DNA of 64,000 nucleotides from Marispirochaeta sp964554875 (GTDB lineage Bacteria > Spirochaetota > Spirochaetia > JC444 > Marispirochaetaceae). The notes under the pieces were generated by a model that saw only the letters and a program-made list of their open reading frames with translations, did not search any database and was not told the DNA's origin. Below, one piece after another: positions 24,436-33,393 of the stretch. The stretch covers positions 1 through 64,000 of the forward strand of contig CAZKQJ010000013.1 of the NCBI GenBank assembly GCA_964554875.1. Direction: 5' to 3'. The number at the start of each line of letters is the position of its first letter. Within the stretch, counting starts at the first letter, position 1. A program made the position numbers and the translations under genes.

Positions 24436-24801
24436 ATGGCAAAGAAGATATTGATCGTGGACGATTCAAAAGCGATTCGTCAGAGCATTCGTTTTGTTCT
24501 TGAACAGAATGAGTACCAGGTCCTGGATGCAGAGGATGGACTTGACGCCCTGGAAAAACTGGAAAATGCAACAGTGGATCTGATTATTACCGACGTAAAC
24601 ATGCCCAACATGAACGGAATTGAATTAATTCAGGAGGTTCGGGGAAAGGAAGCCTTCAAATTTGTTCCGATTCTTGTTTTAACCACCGAATCCCAGAATT
24701 CGGTTATGGAAAAGGGAAAGGCCGCCGGGGCCACCGGCTGGATTGTAAAGCCTTTCAGTACGGATAAACTGCTTGCCGCGGTTCGAAAGGTGGTGGGGTA
24801 A
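24436..24801 (+). CDS. cheY: CheY-like single-domain response regulator
   Basis: A 121-residue receiver only. Acidic pair in LIVDDSK (9-10), phosphoacceptor Asp53 in IITDVNMPNMNG, switch Thr in VLTTESQ and conserved Lys in IVKPFS near 103. It would carry signal from CheA to the flagellar motor or to another output. No CheA lies in the window; CheW and an MCP follow 600 bp downstream, which supports a chemotaxis role. Shine-Dalgarno is weak (GGAG about 14 nt upstream). Confidence 0.9.
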   Translation: MAKKILIVDDSKAIRQSIRFVLEQNEYQVLDAEDGLDALEKLENATVDLIITDVNMPNMNGIELIQEVRGKEAFKFVPILVLTTESQNSVMEKGKAAGATGWIVKPFSTDKLLAAVRKVVG

Positions 24802-24870
24802 AATCAAGAGTATTCATATACCACGATTTCGGTTATATTTTTTTTAACACAATGAATAGAGGTTGGAGAT

Positions 24871-25380
24871 ATGCCGAGATACCGTCGACACGGTTTTGAA
24901 GAATTTGGTCCCCGCTTTCGTCAGCGGGGCTTGAGAATGACCATTCCCCGTCAGGTTATTCTTGAAGCCCTGGATGATTTTGACGGCTTTGCCAGTGCGG
25001 AAGACATCTTTATGCGGGTCCACCGGGATCATCCGGGGGTGGGTCTTGCCACAATCTACCGAACATTGATTCTTTTAACCGAGATGGGACTTGTAAGCAA
25101 GATCGATCCCGGGGATGGTAAATTCCGCTACGAGCTCAGGGAACAGAAGAAGGAGACCAAGCATCAGCACCTCTTGATATGTTCACGCTGTTACCGGGTC
25201 ATCCGGTATTCAGACTTTTCCGATGAAGAGCGGGACACCCTCCATTCAATAGAGGCCCGCCTCGAGAAGGCTCACGATTTTACGATCCAGCGTCATTCCG
25301 TGCATTACTACGGAATCTGTCCCGGCTGTCGGGAACGTGAACGGGGACGCGCCGGAAGCGATGTGGACATAATAGAATAA
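24871..25380 (+). CDS. Fur-family metalloregulator
   Basis: A 169-residue repressor. An N-terminal winged helix (LRMTIPRQVILEALDD, then VGLATIYRTLILLTEMGL) is followed by the metal-binding dimerisation domain (KHQHLLICSRC, HSVHYYGICPGC), with both structural-zinc CxxC pairs. In the FRYEL segment a Glu occupies the position where Bacillus PerR has the Asp needed for peroxide sensing, so Fur-like iron sensing is more likely than PerR function. A ~20-residue Arg-rich N-terminal extension and an acidic tail are unusual. Shine-Dalgarno GGAG precedes the ATG. Confidence 0.9.
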   Translation: MPRYRRHGFEEFGPRFRQRGLRMTIPRQVILEALDDFDGFASAEDIFMRVHRDHPGVGLATIYRTLILLTEMGLVSKIDPGDGKFRYELREQKKETKHQHLLICSRCYRVIRYSDFSDEERDTLHSIEARLEKAHDFTIQRHSVHYYGICPGCRERERGRAGSDVDIIE

Positions 25381-25403
25381 ATGAATAGAGCGGAGAGGAT
25401 ATA

Positions 25404-25937
25404 GTGGCTGAAGACAAGTACAGGCAAAACGACGATGACGACATGTTCCTTGTGGATGACGAGGACGAGCAATATCAGGAAAACAAGTACCTTCTGTTCA
25501 ATATCGGAAAAGAGATTTACGGCATCAACATTATGATTGTTACCGACATCATCGAGCTTCAGAAGATTACCGAGGTTCCTGACATGCCGGACTATATAAA
25601 AGGTGTGATCAACCTTCGGGGCAAGGTGATTCCGGTCATGGACCTGCGTCTGCGTTTCGGGATGGACCCCCGTGAGTATGACGACAGGACCTGCATTATA
25701 ATAGTAAATGTGGATACTACCTCCATAGGTTTTATCGTAGATACCGTTTCGGAGGTGAAGGATATCCGCGAGAGCGATATAGATCCGCCGCCGAGTTTCA
25801 AAAAGTATTCTACCCGGGACCGCTACATATCGGGGCTCGGAAAGGTCGACGATGAGGTTCGGATTCTGCTGGATGTAAAGAAGATCCTTGAGCAGGATGA
25901 GGAACTTAAGCTCGAGTCCATTGCCGGCGACAAATAA
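25404..25937 (+). CDS. cheW: Chemotaxis coupling protein CheW
   Basis: A 177-residue CheW linking receptors to CheA. The core (YLLFNIGKEIYGINIM, VIPVMDLRLRFGM, SIGFIVDTVSEVKD) is complete. A ~25-residue acidic N-terminal tail precedes it. The start is GTG with Shine-Dalgarno GGAGAGG. It is 23 nt downstream of the Fur-family gene and 31 nt before the MCP gene, so co-transcription is likely. Confidence 0.94.
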   Translation: MAEDKYRQNDDDDMFLVDDEDEQYQENKYLLFNIGKEIYGINIMIVTDIIELQKITEVPDMPDYIKGVINLRGKVIPVMDLRLRFGMDPREYDDRTCIIIVNVDTTSIGFIVDTVSEVKDIRESDIDPPPSFKKYSTRDRYISGLGKVDDEVRILLDVKKILEQDEELKLESIAGDK

Positions 25938-25968
25938 CGAAAATAAAGAGAAGGGAGAACTCCGGAAA

Positions 25969-28215
25969 ATGTTTAAGAACATGAAAATGGCCATGAAGAT
26001 GACAATGGGATTCGGCAGCATCATTCTGCTTATTGCCGTGGCCCTAAGCATTATTCTCATCAATGTCAATTCTATCCAGACCGATTCGCAGGCCCTTAGC
26101 CGGGAGTATGTACCGGAAGTCAGAATCGCGAACGAGGTGGAACGTAACACCCTTCTCTACATGTATGCCCTGCGGGGTTACGGTTTTACCTTTCAGGAGA
26201 GCTACTGGGAAGATGCCCGAGAGCTTGAGGGTCGTGTTTTTACCGCCCTGGACGATGCGGCAGTCCTGGCGGACGAATCTGTTCATTTGATGCAGCTGTC
26301 GAGGGGGGTAACAACAGCCAGAAATCGGCTGGAGGAGTACCGGAATCTGGCAAAAGAGACGAATATGGCCGTTTCCGGTATTGTCAGGGAGCGCAGCGTA
26401 CTCGATGAAGCCGCCGTCGAATTTATCGGGCACTGCGAGGACTTCCTCGCGGGGCAGAATACCAGGCTCAGTCGGGAAATAGCCGCCGGAGCAGCTGCCG
26501 GGGCCCTGAACGAACGTCACCGGAAGATATCCCTGATTAACGATATAATCGACTTGGGCAACACCATCAGAATCTCCAACTTCCGCGGGCAGTTGTATAT
26601 CGATCCCGCGATTATTTCTGGAGGGATGGCCAATTTTCGCGCCATGGATTCCCTGCTGGAAGAGATCCGTGAAATAACCGCGGAGCCCCGGGACCTGCAG
26701 GAGCTTGATGACATCAAGACTTCCGCGGATACCTACATGGCGGGAATGCGGAATATCCTCGACAGCTACATCCGGCTGGCGGAGTTGAACGAAGGCCGGA
26801 TACGCGCCGGAAACGACGCACTCGCTGCAGCCCGGGATACAGCCCAGGCGGGGCTCGCGGGAACGGCGGAACGTACTGAGAGGGCCCTGTCCCTGGTTAA
26901 CGCTACTTTTACCACGGTAGTTGCAGGTATTATTCTTGTAATCCTGATTGCCGTCATTATCGCTCTTGCCCTGACCCGTATGATTACCCGGGCCCTGAAT
27001 CAGGGGGTCGCCTTTGCCGGTCAGATTGCCCAGGGAGACCTGAATGCCCAGCTCGATGTCTACCAGCGGGACGAAATTGGACAGCTGGCGGATGCCCTGC
27101 GGAATATGCTCAAGTCCCTGCAGTACAAGGCGGAGATGATAGAGTACTTTGCTGCCGGAGATTTCAGCCGAAAGGTGGAGCTCGCCAGCCAAAAGGACGG
27201 TCTGGGCAGGTCTCTCGAAACAATGCGGAACTCCCTGAACGATCTTCTGGGGCAGGTCAATGTGGCCATTGACCAGGTAACCTCCGGAAGCGAGCAGGTT
27301 TCCCAGGCCAGTCAGTCCCTCTCCCAGGGAGCGACCGAACAGGCCAGCTCACTGGAGGAGATCTCCTCGTCGGTGAACGAGGTGAACGGACAGTCCCAGC
27401 AGAACGCAAAGAACGCTCTTGAGGCAAACGCTCTGGCAAAGCAGGCTACCGGGAACGCCGAGAACGGTAACAGCCAGATGAAGGGCCTGATAACCGCCAT
27501 GGACGAGATCAACGCCTCATCGGATGAGATAAAGAAGATCGTCAAGATCATCGACGATATCGCCTTCCAGATAAATCTGCTCGCCCTGAATGCCAATGTA
27601 GAGGCCGCCCGGGCGGGAAAATACGGGCGGGGATTCGCTGTTGTTGCCGAAGAGGTCCGTAACCTCGCCGCCAGGGCTGCCGAGGCTGTAAAGGAGACCA
27701 CCGTCTCCGTAGACAAGACCGTGGAGAGCATCGAGAGCGGCAACCACGCGGCAGAGGCAACTGCCTCTCAGCTTGAAGAGATTGTCGGCGGTGTCGGCAA
27801 GGTGGCGACCTTTCTCGAAGAGATTGCCCAGGCAAGCCGCGAACAGGCCCAGGCCGTCAGCCAGGTAACCGAGGGGCTGGACCAGATCGACCAGGTCACC
27901 CAGGCAAATACCGCCTCCGCCGAGGAGAGCGCTTCCGCCGCGGAAGAGCTGGCTTCCCAGGCTCAGCATCTGCAGCAGATGATCTCCCAGTTTACCCTGG
28001 AGGCTCGTACCCTGCGACAGCTGGAGGCCCCCAAGGCACAAAACTATCACGCCGCCGGCGGTTCCGGCGGGAGAGCTCCCCACAAGCCGGTTTCCCAGAA
28101 GAGTGCGCCCATGCGCAGCTATAACGACAGCTACGAGATTGAGGAGACGGGGATCAAACCGGTAGATCCCTCGGAGGTAATCAAGCTCGACGACGACGAT
28201 TTCGATCGCTTTTAA
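25969..28215 (+). CDS. Methyl-accepting chemotaxis protein
   Basis: A 748-residue transmembrane receptor. TM1 (about residues 14-33), a periplasmic helical-bundle sensor to about 310, TM2 (VVAGIILVILIAVIIALALT), HAMP domain, then a long signalling coiled coil with the conserved hairpin tip (IDDIAFQINLLALNANVEAARAG, split here as IDDIAFQINLL plus ALNANVEAARAG). The C-terminal tail is acidic (LDDDDFDRF) with no CheR-binding NWETF pentapeptide. Start at 25969, with AAGGGAG upstream, places Met at the head of a proper membrane anchor; the open frame extends back into cheW. Confidence 0.93.
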   Translation: MFKNMKMAMKMTMGFGSIILLIAVALSIILINVNSIQTDSQALSREYVPEVRIANEVERNTLLYMYALRGYGFTFQESYWEDARELEGRVFTALDDAAVLADESVHLMQLSRGVTTARNRLEEYRNLAKETNMAVSGIVRERSVLDEAAVEFIGHCEDFLAGQNTRLSREIAAGAAAGALNERHRKISLINDIIDLGNTIRISNFRGQLYIDPAIISGGMANFRAMDSLLEEIREITAEPRDLQELDDIKTSADTYMAGMRNILDSYIRLAELNEGRIRAGNDALAAARDTAQAGLAGTAERTERALSLVNATFTTVVAGIILVILIAVIIALALTRMITRALNQGVAFAGQIAQGDLNAQLDVYQRDEIGQLADALRNMLKSLQYKAEMIEYFAAGDFSRKVELASQKDGLGRSLETMRNSLNDLLGQVNVAIDQVTSGSEQVSQASQSLSQGATEQASSLEEISSSVNEVNGQSQQNAKNALEANALAKQATGNAENGNSQMKGLITAMDEINASSDEIKKIVKIIDDIAFQINLLALNANVEAARAGKYGRGFAVVAEEVRNLAARAAEAVKETTVSVDKTVESIESGNHAAEATASQLEEIVGGVGKVATFLEEIAQASREQAQAVSQVTEGLDQIDQVTQANTASAEESASAAEELASQAQHLQQMISQFTLEARTLRQLEAPKAQNYHAAGGSGGRAPHKPVSQKSAPMRSYNDSYEIEETGIKPVDPSEVIKLDDDDFDRF

Positions 28216-28227
28216 AAATGAGACAGG

Positions 28228-28249
28228 CAGCCCCCGTTCGCGGGGGCTG
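28228..28249 (+). terminator. Probable terminator after the MCP gene
   Basis: CAGCCCCCG and CGGGGGCTG pair over 9 bp around a TTCG loop, 13 nt past the stop. Only a short T-poor tail follows, so efficiency is uncertain. Confidence 0.6.
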
Positions 28250-28377
28250 TAGTTAATTGTGAATTCAAGGTTCTACAAAATTATACCTTTTTGCAATTTG
28301 GATTAAAAACAGGATGATCTCCTGTATTAATTTATTGTCACGGAACGAATTATTAACGTACCTACGATGTCTGTGTT

Positions 28378-28393
28378 TGGCATGCTTATTGCA
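28378..28393 (+). promoter_or_regulatory. Sigma-54 promoter (-24/-12)
   Basis: TGGCATG (28378-28384), 4 bp, TTGCA (28389-28393). GG and GC are 10 bp apart as required. Predicted transcript start near 28404, ahead of ATG 28417. The region upstream (28250-28377) is AT-rich, suitable for enhancer binding or bending, and holds no gene. Confidence 0.75.
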
Positions 28394-28416
28394 TGTTTGT
28401 CATTGAGTTATAGTAT

Positions 28417-29061
28417 ATGAATTATTTCCAGCAGAATGGCATTCTGTCGTTGCCTTTAAACTATTTTCCATCCATACCCCTTCCTGTCCGTACGGAAGTT
28501 CTGCGGAAGAGCATACACATGCTTGTGGCACTCGTCCCTTTTGCCGCTTCTGTTAACCAGGGGATTACCCTGGCCCTGCTTGCCGCAGGCACGATTGTAT
28601 ATACCTATGCGGAGCTGCTGCGCTGTATGGGTGTGAGGGTAGTATTAATTTCCCGTTTGACCGCCATGGCTTCCCGGGAGCGTGATCTGGGAAAGTTTGT
28701 TCTGGGGCCCGTGACCCTGGGAATCGGCACCATGCTGGCCCTGCTTCTTTACCCCGCTCCCGCCGCAAGCATTGCAATATTTGCCCTTGCCTTCGGCGAC
28801 GGCCTGGCCAGTCTTGTGGGAAAGCTTTTCGGAAGGGTCCGGATCCCCTATACAGGCGGAAAAACCATTATAGGAAGTACCGCCTGTTTTGCCGCAATAT
28901 ACCTCTCCGCCCGCGGGGTCGGCGCGAGTGTTTCAAGCGCACTGGCGGTGGCTTTCGTCTCCACTCTGGTGGAGATGCTGCCTCTGAAGGATCTGGACAA
29001 TATTCTTCTTCCCCTGAGTGCAGGAACGACCGCCGCGGTGTTCAGCTATCTGATGGCCTGA
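28417..29061 (+). CDS. Diacylglycerol/polyprenol kinase-type membrane protein
   Basis: A 214-residue integral membrane protein of the Dgk1/Sec59/phytol-kinase family, which uses CTP to phosphorylate lipid alcohols. LRKSIHMLVALVPF near residue 30, FALAFGDGLASLVGKLFGR (about 124-142) and GGKTIIGSTACF match the family's conserved acidic and Lys/Gly motifs. About six membrane helices. It may recycle undecaprenol or diacylglycerol, but the substrate cannot be read from sequence. No strong Shine-Dalgarno before ATG 28417. Transcribed from a sigma-54 promoter; convergent with the next gene, 7 bp apart. Confidence 0.8.
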   Translation: MNYFQQNGILSLPLNYFPSIPLPVRTEVLRKSIHMLVALVPFAASVNQGITLALLAAGTIVYTYAELLRCMGVRVVLISRLTAMASRERDLGKFVLGPVTLGIGTMLALLLYPAPAASIAIFALAFGDGLASLVGKLFGRVRIPYTGGKTIIGSTACFAAIYLSARGVGASVSSALAVAFVSTLVEMLPLKDLDNILLPLSAGTTAAVFSYLMA

Positions 29062-29068
29062 TCCCTGT

Positions 29069-29872
29069 TTAAATCCACAGATATATCTCATGGGTCCTGC
29101 GGGAAAACAGCTGTATGCCGATGATTATTGCAGCCGTCGCGACAATGCGCAGCCACAGGATATCGCTCCCGAGGGCGAGTTCATAACCGAACAATACAAT
29201 GCTTCCCCCCAGGCCGAGCCACAGGAACTCACGGCTGTTATTGCGGATCCAGGCGACGATAAAGTTGATTACCGAAAGAATCCGCAGGGTAATCATGACA
29301 ATCCTTACATCTCCGATGGTGACGAGATCCAGGCCGGTATCCGTCTTCAGGGAGGCTTCCGCAACCGGCAGCAGAGACGAGAGGGTAAAGGCTGTCAACA
29401 GGGAAATCCCATAGGCGATGGAAACCTTCTGGTACTGCATCCCGTTGGCGAAGAGCCCGGCGGTAAAGAGACTGAAAATCCCGAAGAAACGAGCCATATA
29501 TAACAGCCGGATTACAAGATGATACAGATAAACGGGTACCTGCAGTTCCCGCAACACGGGGGGAAAAATCTTCCCCCCTTCGATTCCCATGGACAGCAGA
29601 AACAGAATAAAGAAGAAAATTTCCGGCGATGCTGTCTTGCGAAAACGTTTATACAGGAAAAGGCTGGCGATAAGAGAAACCAGCTGCAGAAAAAAAAGAA
29701 AAATCAGATCGGCGCTGTAGACTGACACCAGTGCACCGAAAAACTCCCGAATCTCCGGGAACCGGGCGGGAAGGGGAACCAGCAGGGAGAGGCTCAGGCA
29801 GAAAGCGGAAAAGAGAACGAGGTTAAATCCCGCACCGAGAAGAAGAATTGCGTTTCGCAGACTTAAGGTCAT
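29069..29872 (-). CDS. Seven-helix membrane protein of unknown function
   Basis: A 267-residue very hydrophobic protein with about seven membrane helices and no soluble domain. I do not recognise it; the arrangement resembles the 7TM sensory module fused to some kinases, here alone. ATG 29872 has AGGG upstream and begins just before the first helix; an earlier in-frame ATG at 29935 adds a charged, unlikely N-terminus. Divergent from the exported protein gene at 29981. Confidence 0.7.
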   Translation of the reverse strand: MTLSLRNAILLLGAGFNLVLFSAFCLSLSLLVPLPARFPEIREFFGALVSVYSADLIFLFFLQLVSLIASLFLYKRFRKTASPEIFFFILFLLSMGIEGGKIFPPVLRELQVPVYLYHLVIRLLYMARFFGIFSLFTAGLFANGMQYQKVSIAYGISLLTAFTLSSLLPVAEASLKTDTGLDLVTIGDVRIVMITLRILSVINFIVAWIRNNSREFLWLGLGGSIVLFGYELALGSDILWLRIVATAAIIIGIQLFSRRTHEIYLWI

Positions 29873-29980
29873 ATCCCTATTGTGCCGAAAAAACAGCAGC
29901 TGATCAATCGAACCCCTCTTATGCTTATTGCTCAACTTTTTCTGATTTTGTTCGATATTTGTAGTATGGAGGCACCAGGT

Positions 29981-30673
29981 ATGTTTAAACGGGGTTGTAT
30001 TCTGTTACTGCTGCTTGTCGGGCTGATGATCCCGATCATGGCAGGTGACGTAGCGACCTATGTCAATCTTGGGTTTTCTGTAAATTCACGCTATTTTCTT
30101 TTTGGCTACTATGGTATTGACGATAAAACCTCAAACCCCTATGCCAATATGTATCTGGTAGATGCGCATGCCAACGACTTCGTTCCGGAAGGCCGGATGA
30201 AGGGTATATATCCGCTGGAGGTTTCTGCGGGACAGGACGGTTCCGGTGCACTGTATACCCTTTTCGCGGATAACGTGGAGACCATCAAGAAGTATGGCAT
30301 TGATCATCTCCGTTCCGGCAGGATTGTCTATCTGTTGCTTAACGGAGCAGAGCCGAAATCCCATATTGAGTTTCGGGACTTTGAACGGAACAGCAGAGTC
30401 AGTGTTGACCTGGTGCAGAAGAGCAAAGGATCAGGCGAAACGATACGCTCTGCGTTTCATTTGAACCTGAAGTTGAAAGACGCGGAAGGAAAAGCCCGTG
30501 ATTATGTGGTGGGCCTTCCCGATTATTACCGGGACGGGGTAAAGCGCTACAGAATAAAGCAGGTCTGCTATTCTCCCGACGAAAGTTCCCTGGTTTTCAT
30601 CATGGAAAAAGAGGAGCGTGACGGTGAGGGCTCCGATATTCGCTATATGGTGGAAACCGTCAGGATCCGCTGA
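29981..30673 (+). CDS. Predicted secreted protein, DUF2259-like
   Basis: A 230-residue protein with a signal peptide (FKRGCILLLLLVGLMIPIMA). The mature start, NLGFSVNSRYFLFGYYGIDD followed by ANMYLVDAHANDFV, has the look of the spirochaetal DUF2259 secreted family, recalled from memory and not searched. A beta-propeller-like rhythm ends in YSPDESSLVFIMEKEE. Shine-Dalgarno GGAGG fixes ATG 29981 against a longer frame from 29882. Function unknown. Confidence 0.7.
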   Translation: MFKRGCILLLLLVGLMIPIMAGDVATYVNLGFSVNSRYFLFGYYGIDDKTSNPYANMYLVDAHANDFVPEGRMKGIYPLEVSAGQDGSGALYTLFADNVETIKKYGIDHLRSGRIVYLLLNGAEPKSHIEFRDFERNSRVSVDLVQKSKGSGETIRSAFHLNLKLKDAEGKARDYVVGLPDYYRDGVKRYRIKQVCYSPDESSLVFIMEKEERDGEGSDIRYMVETVRIR

Positions 30674-30738
30674 CAAGCTCCCTTTGCCTGATGAAAAGCC
30701 GGCTTATCGGTGGTATATTGTTTCCGGGGTCTCCATCT

Positions 30739-31413
30739 ATGAACAACAGGCTTCTGCTTATACTGCAGGTATTTCTCGTTTTCCTGATTTTTACCGCTCC
30801 CCTTGAGGCGCTGGAGCTGACGGCTTTCGATATCCATTCCGGGCTTCTCTGGATGATAGACGAACCCGCTGATAATGAAACTACCGGGGCTCCCGATCCG
30901 CTGCTGACCCCCGTGGGAGTCGCCTTGAGTTATCCCCTGAATTCACGGGCAAGCTTTGATCCGGGAATCTATGTTTTCGGATTGAACTACGGGTTCCAGG
31001 AATGGGACCGTCCGCGGCCCGCCCAGATCGAACACAGAGAGATGTACGTAGTCTCCCTGCTGCTTAATCCTGCCTTTGTGTTCACCTTTCCCTGGACTGA
31101 ACGTATAAGCTGGGGCACAATGCTCTCCCCAAGCCTGCTTCTGCGTATTCCCACGCTGGCAGCCGAGGGAGAAGAGGCTGCTCACAGCGATATGTTGAGC
31201 TATTTTATGGGTGCCGGAAGGTTTCTTTTTCCCGAGGCGGGACTGTTCCTCGATATTGCGGTAAACGAGAAGATCTCCTTCAGGCCCGGGCTGCGCTTCT
31301 TCCTGCCGGTTTTTCACCTGTGGGACGGGGATCCCCTGGTTGATCAGAGTCTGATCTATTTTGACGCAGCCTTGCGCTTTCGTCTTTCTTCCGACGGCGA
31401 ATCCGGCTCCTGA
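30739..31413 (+). CDS. Predicted outer-membrane or periplasmic protein
   Basis: A 224-residue protein with a signal peptide (MNNRLLLILQVFLVFLIFTA, then PLEA). The mature part alternates aromatic and polar residues (GIYVFGLNYGFQEW, MYVVSLLLNPAFVFTF, FRPGLRFFLPVFHLW) and ends near DAALRFRLS, which suits a small beta-barrel. Family not recognised. ATG 30739 is chosen over 30691 because it starts the signal peptide directly; Shine-Dalgarno is weak. It follows the secreted-protein gene by 65 bp. Confidence 0.6.
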   Translation: MNNRLLLILQVFLVFLIFTAPLEALELTAFDIHSGLLWMIDEPADNETTGAPDPLLTPVGVALSYPLNSRASFDPGIYVFGLNYGFQEWDRPRPAQIEHREMYVVSLLLNPAFVFTFPWTERISWGTMLSPSLLLRIPTLAAEGEEAAHSDMLSYFMGAGRFLFPEAGLFLDIAVNEKISFRPGLRFFLPVFHLWDGDPLVDQSLIYFDAALRFRLSSDGESGS

Positions 31414-31426
31414 ACCCCTCAGACGC

Positions 31427-32653
31427 CTAGACGTAATCCTTCATAAAAATCTCATGGTGTTGATCCTCGTGTCTGGCTGCCAGAAGGCCGGCAAAGGCTG
31501 CTGTTGCTGTATCCAAAACAACACCGTAACTGATCAGAAGGGGTAGAACCGGCCGCAGGATCAGGTAGCCCTCTTCGATGCCCCTGCCGTACCATGAGCA
31601 GAGAAGGGCAAGCCCGATAAAGACGGCGCTTCCCGGGAAGGGCCCGGTCAGGAAGGAAACCAGAAAGGAGAAGACCATTACCCAGAGGACCGCGGAGACC
31701 GTAAGTCCCAGGGATGAGTAGGACTTCAGAATCACCACAAAGGCGATGCCGGTAACCATGGCGCTCCCTGCCTTGCCGAACATGGCATAAAGGGGGAAGA
31801 GCGCGGATCCCACCCGTCTGGATACTCCCAGATTTTCCCGGCCGTGATGTATAAGACTCATCAGGGTAAAGTAGGCGTCGCCGGAAACCGCTGCCGCGGC
31901 AAGGGGGGTAATGATTCCGTAGAGCCACTTGTAGGGGTTTTCCTTGCCGCCCAGGAAGTAGAGGAGCAGAGGAAAGACCCCGAAAAGAATGAATACCGCG
32001 TTGATCGAGAGCAGCAGCAGCAGCTGACCAAAGAGTTCGAATTGGGGAATCCGGTTTACTGTAAAAACCATGTTTGCCGTCAGGGCGATCATTCCCAGTC
32101 CAAGGATTTCTACGAGGAATTTATTTCCGTGGTAGAGAATCCGCGAAAAGGCATCAAAAAGCTGTACCACCGGGCGGCTTATGGAGCGGTCGAAGGTAAA
32201 ATTCATTCCCAGAAAGAGGGCAAAGACGTAGATGGGGAGCAGGAAGCTTCCGGAACCGGTGAAGACGGTGAAAATATTCCGGGGAAAGACGGACTTTAGA
32301 ATTTCCCCGACTCCCGGGACGGAGAAATGTGATTCCTTTTCGATGATAATGGGAATGCGGTCCGGGGCCAGAAGTACCACAGAGGCTATGCCGATTATTA
32401 CCAGCAGAAAGGCCGCGGCCAGAACATACAGAACGCCCCGGCCAAGAACACGCAAGGTCAGGTTTTCCTTACGCAGTTCAAAAATTCCCACGGTAAATGA
32501 GAAGAATACCAGGGGAAACAATACGTAATAGCCAATATTAATAACCAGTTCCGCTGCAGCCCGAAAGAAATCAGCGGCCCCGGCTTCCGGCAGATATCCT
32601 CCGAGGGAAGCTCCGATGATGACCCCCAGGAGAACCTTAATCCATATTTTCAT
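31427..32653 (-). CDS. Dicarboxylate/amino acid:cation symporter
   Basis: A 408-residue carrier of the DAACS (GltP/DctA) family, importing dicarboxylates or acidic amino acids with Na+ or H+. The family outline is visible: N-terminal helices with GGYLPEAGAADFF, the SINAVFILFG helix, and the GDAYFTLMSLIHHG and GSAMVTGIAFV re-entrant regions. The usual serine-rich HP1 motif and NxxxD are weakly conserved, so substrate is open. GAGG precedes the ATG. Confidence 0.85.
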   Translation of the reverse strand: MKIWIKVLLGVIIGASLGGYLPEAGAADFFRAAAELVINIGYYVLFPLVFFSFTVGIFELRKENLTLRVLGRGVLYVLAAAFLLVIIGIASVVLLAPDRIPIIIEKESHFSVPGVGEILKSVFPRNIFTVFTGSGSFLLPIYVFALFLGMNFTFDRSISRPVVQLFDAFSRILYHGNKFLVEILGLGMIALTANMVFTVNRIPQFELFGQLLLLLSINAVFILFGVFPLLLYFLGGKENPYKWLYGIITPLAAAAVSGDAYFTLMSLIHHGRENLGVSRRVGSALFPLYAMFGKAGSAMVTGIAFVVILKSYSSLGLTVSAVLWVMVFSFLVSFLTGPFPGSAVFIGLALLCSWYGRGIEEGYLILRPVLPLLISYGVVLDTATAAFAGLLAARHEDQHHEIFMKDYV

Positions 32654-32701
32654 ATGCCTCGACCTTAGCTCATTGTTTGTATAAGCGTCAATGCGGTTGT
32701 A

Positions 32702-33349
32702 TCAGCGGGAAAAGTAGGAGAATATCCCTGCCCGTTCTCCGGGACGGTTCCATTTTCCCCAGCGTTTATCGTCGTTGTTTCCAAGAATTTGCGTTACCTC
32801 CCGGTAAAATTCTTCAGCGTTCTCCCGGTGGTCTTCGAAGCCGCGGATCCGTATCCGGCTTTCCCCGTAGACCTGGAAGAGGGCGCTGCCCATCTGCCTG
32901 AAAGCCCCTTCCATGGCTGATTCAAGGGATGGGCGCACCGAAGAGGGATAGCCTGCAAGGAGCAGGGTCAAGTCCCCCCGGGAGTGGGTGTCGAAATGGT
33001 TCAGGATCTCCTTGCAGATAAAAAGCCCCCCCCGCAGGGCGGTGTCGATGGAAATGTCGATAATCGTGCCGGGAACCTGGTGCAGAGGCCGGGATTCTTC
33101 GCCGTGCTCGTAGAGAAGATAGGCTTCGTCGATTACTGCTGGCTCATTCTCAATGGTCAGCACTGTGTTTCTGGCAGAGATGGGAGACCGGGGGTTCCAG
33201 GCAAGGTGCCGGTAGCCTTCGATCTCATCGGCGTTTTCTTCCAGTGTCGGAGAGGCCAGAAAGAGATGGTCGCCCCGGTCCAGAAAAAAATCCAGCAGCA
33301 CGGAGGGGAACGGATTACGTCGTGAGATCAAAAGCGTCGTCTTTCCCAT
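32702..33349 (-). CDS. SDR-like protein of unknown function
   Basis: A 215-residue protein with a loose short-chain dehydrogenase outline: an N-terminal strand (TLLISRR), acidic residue after strand 2, and GTIIDISIDTALRGGLFICKEI in the position of the fourth helix. The glycine-rich nucleotide loop and catalytic YxxxK are not evident. It is probably non-catalytic or very divergent. It sits between the symporter and GH13 genes on the same strand. Confidence 0.55.
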   Translation of the reverse strand: MGKTTLLISRRNPFPSVLLDFFLDRGDHLFLASPTLEENADEIEGYRHLAWNPRSPISARNTVLTIENEPAVIDEAYLLYEHGEESRPLHQVPGTIIDISIDTALRGGLFICKEILNHFDTHSRGDLTLLLAGYPSSVRPSLESAMEGAFRQMGSALFQVYGESRIRIRGFEDHRENAEEFYREVTQILGNNDDKRWGKWNRPGERAGIFSYFSR

Positions 33350-33393
33350 AGCTTTGGATACTATCCCCTCAGCGGTGGTCTTTCAAGGCGGAA

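Noticed and set aside
24871..25380. Naming the Fur-family gene perR
   Set aside because: The residue at the PerR peroxide-sensing Asp site is Glu, and the C-terminal part reads more like Fur.
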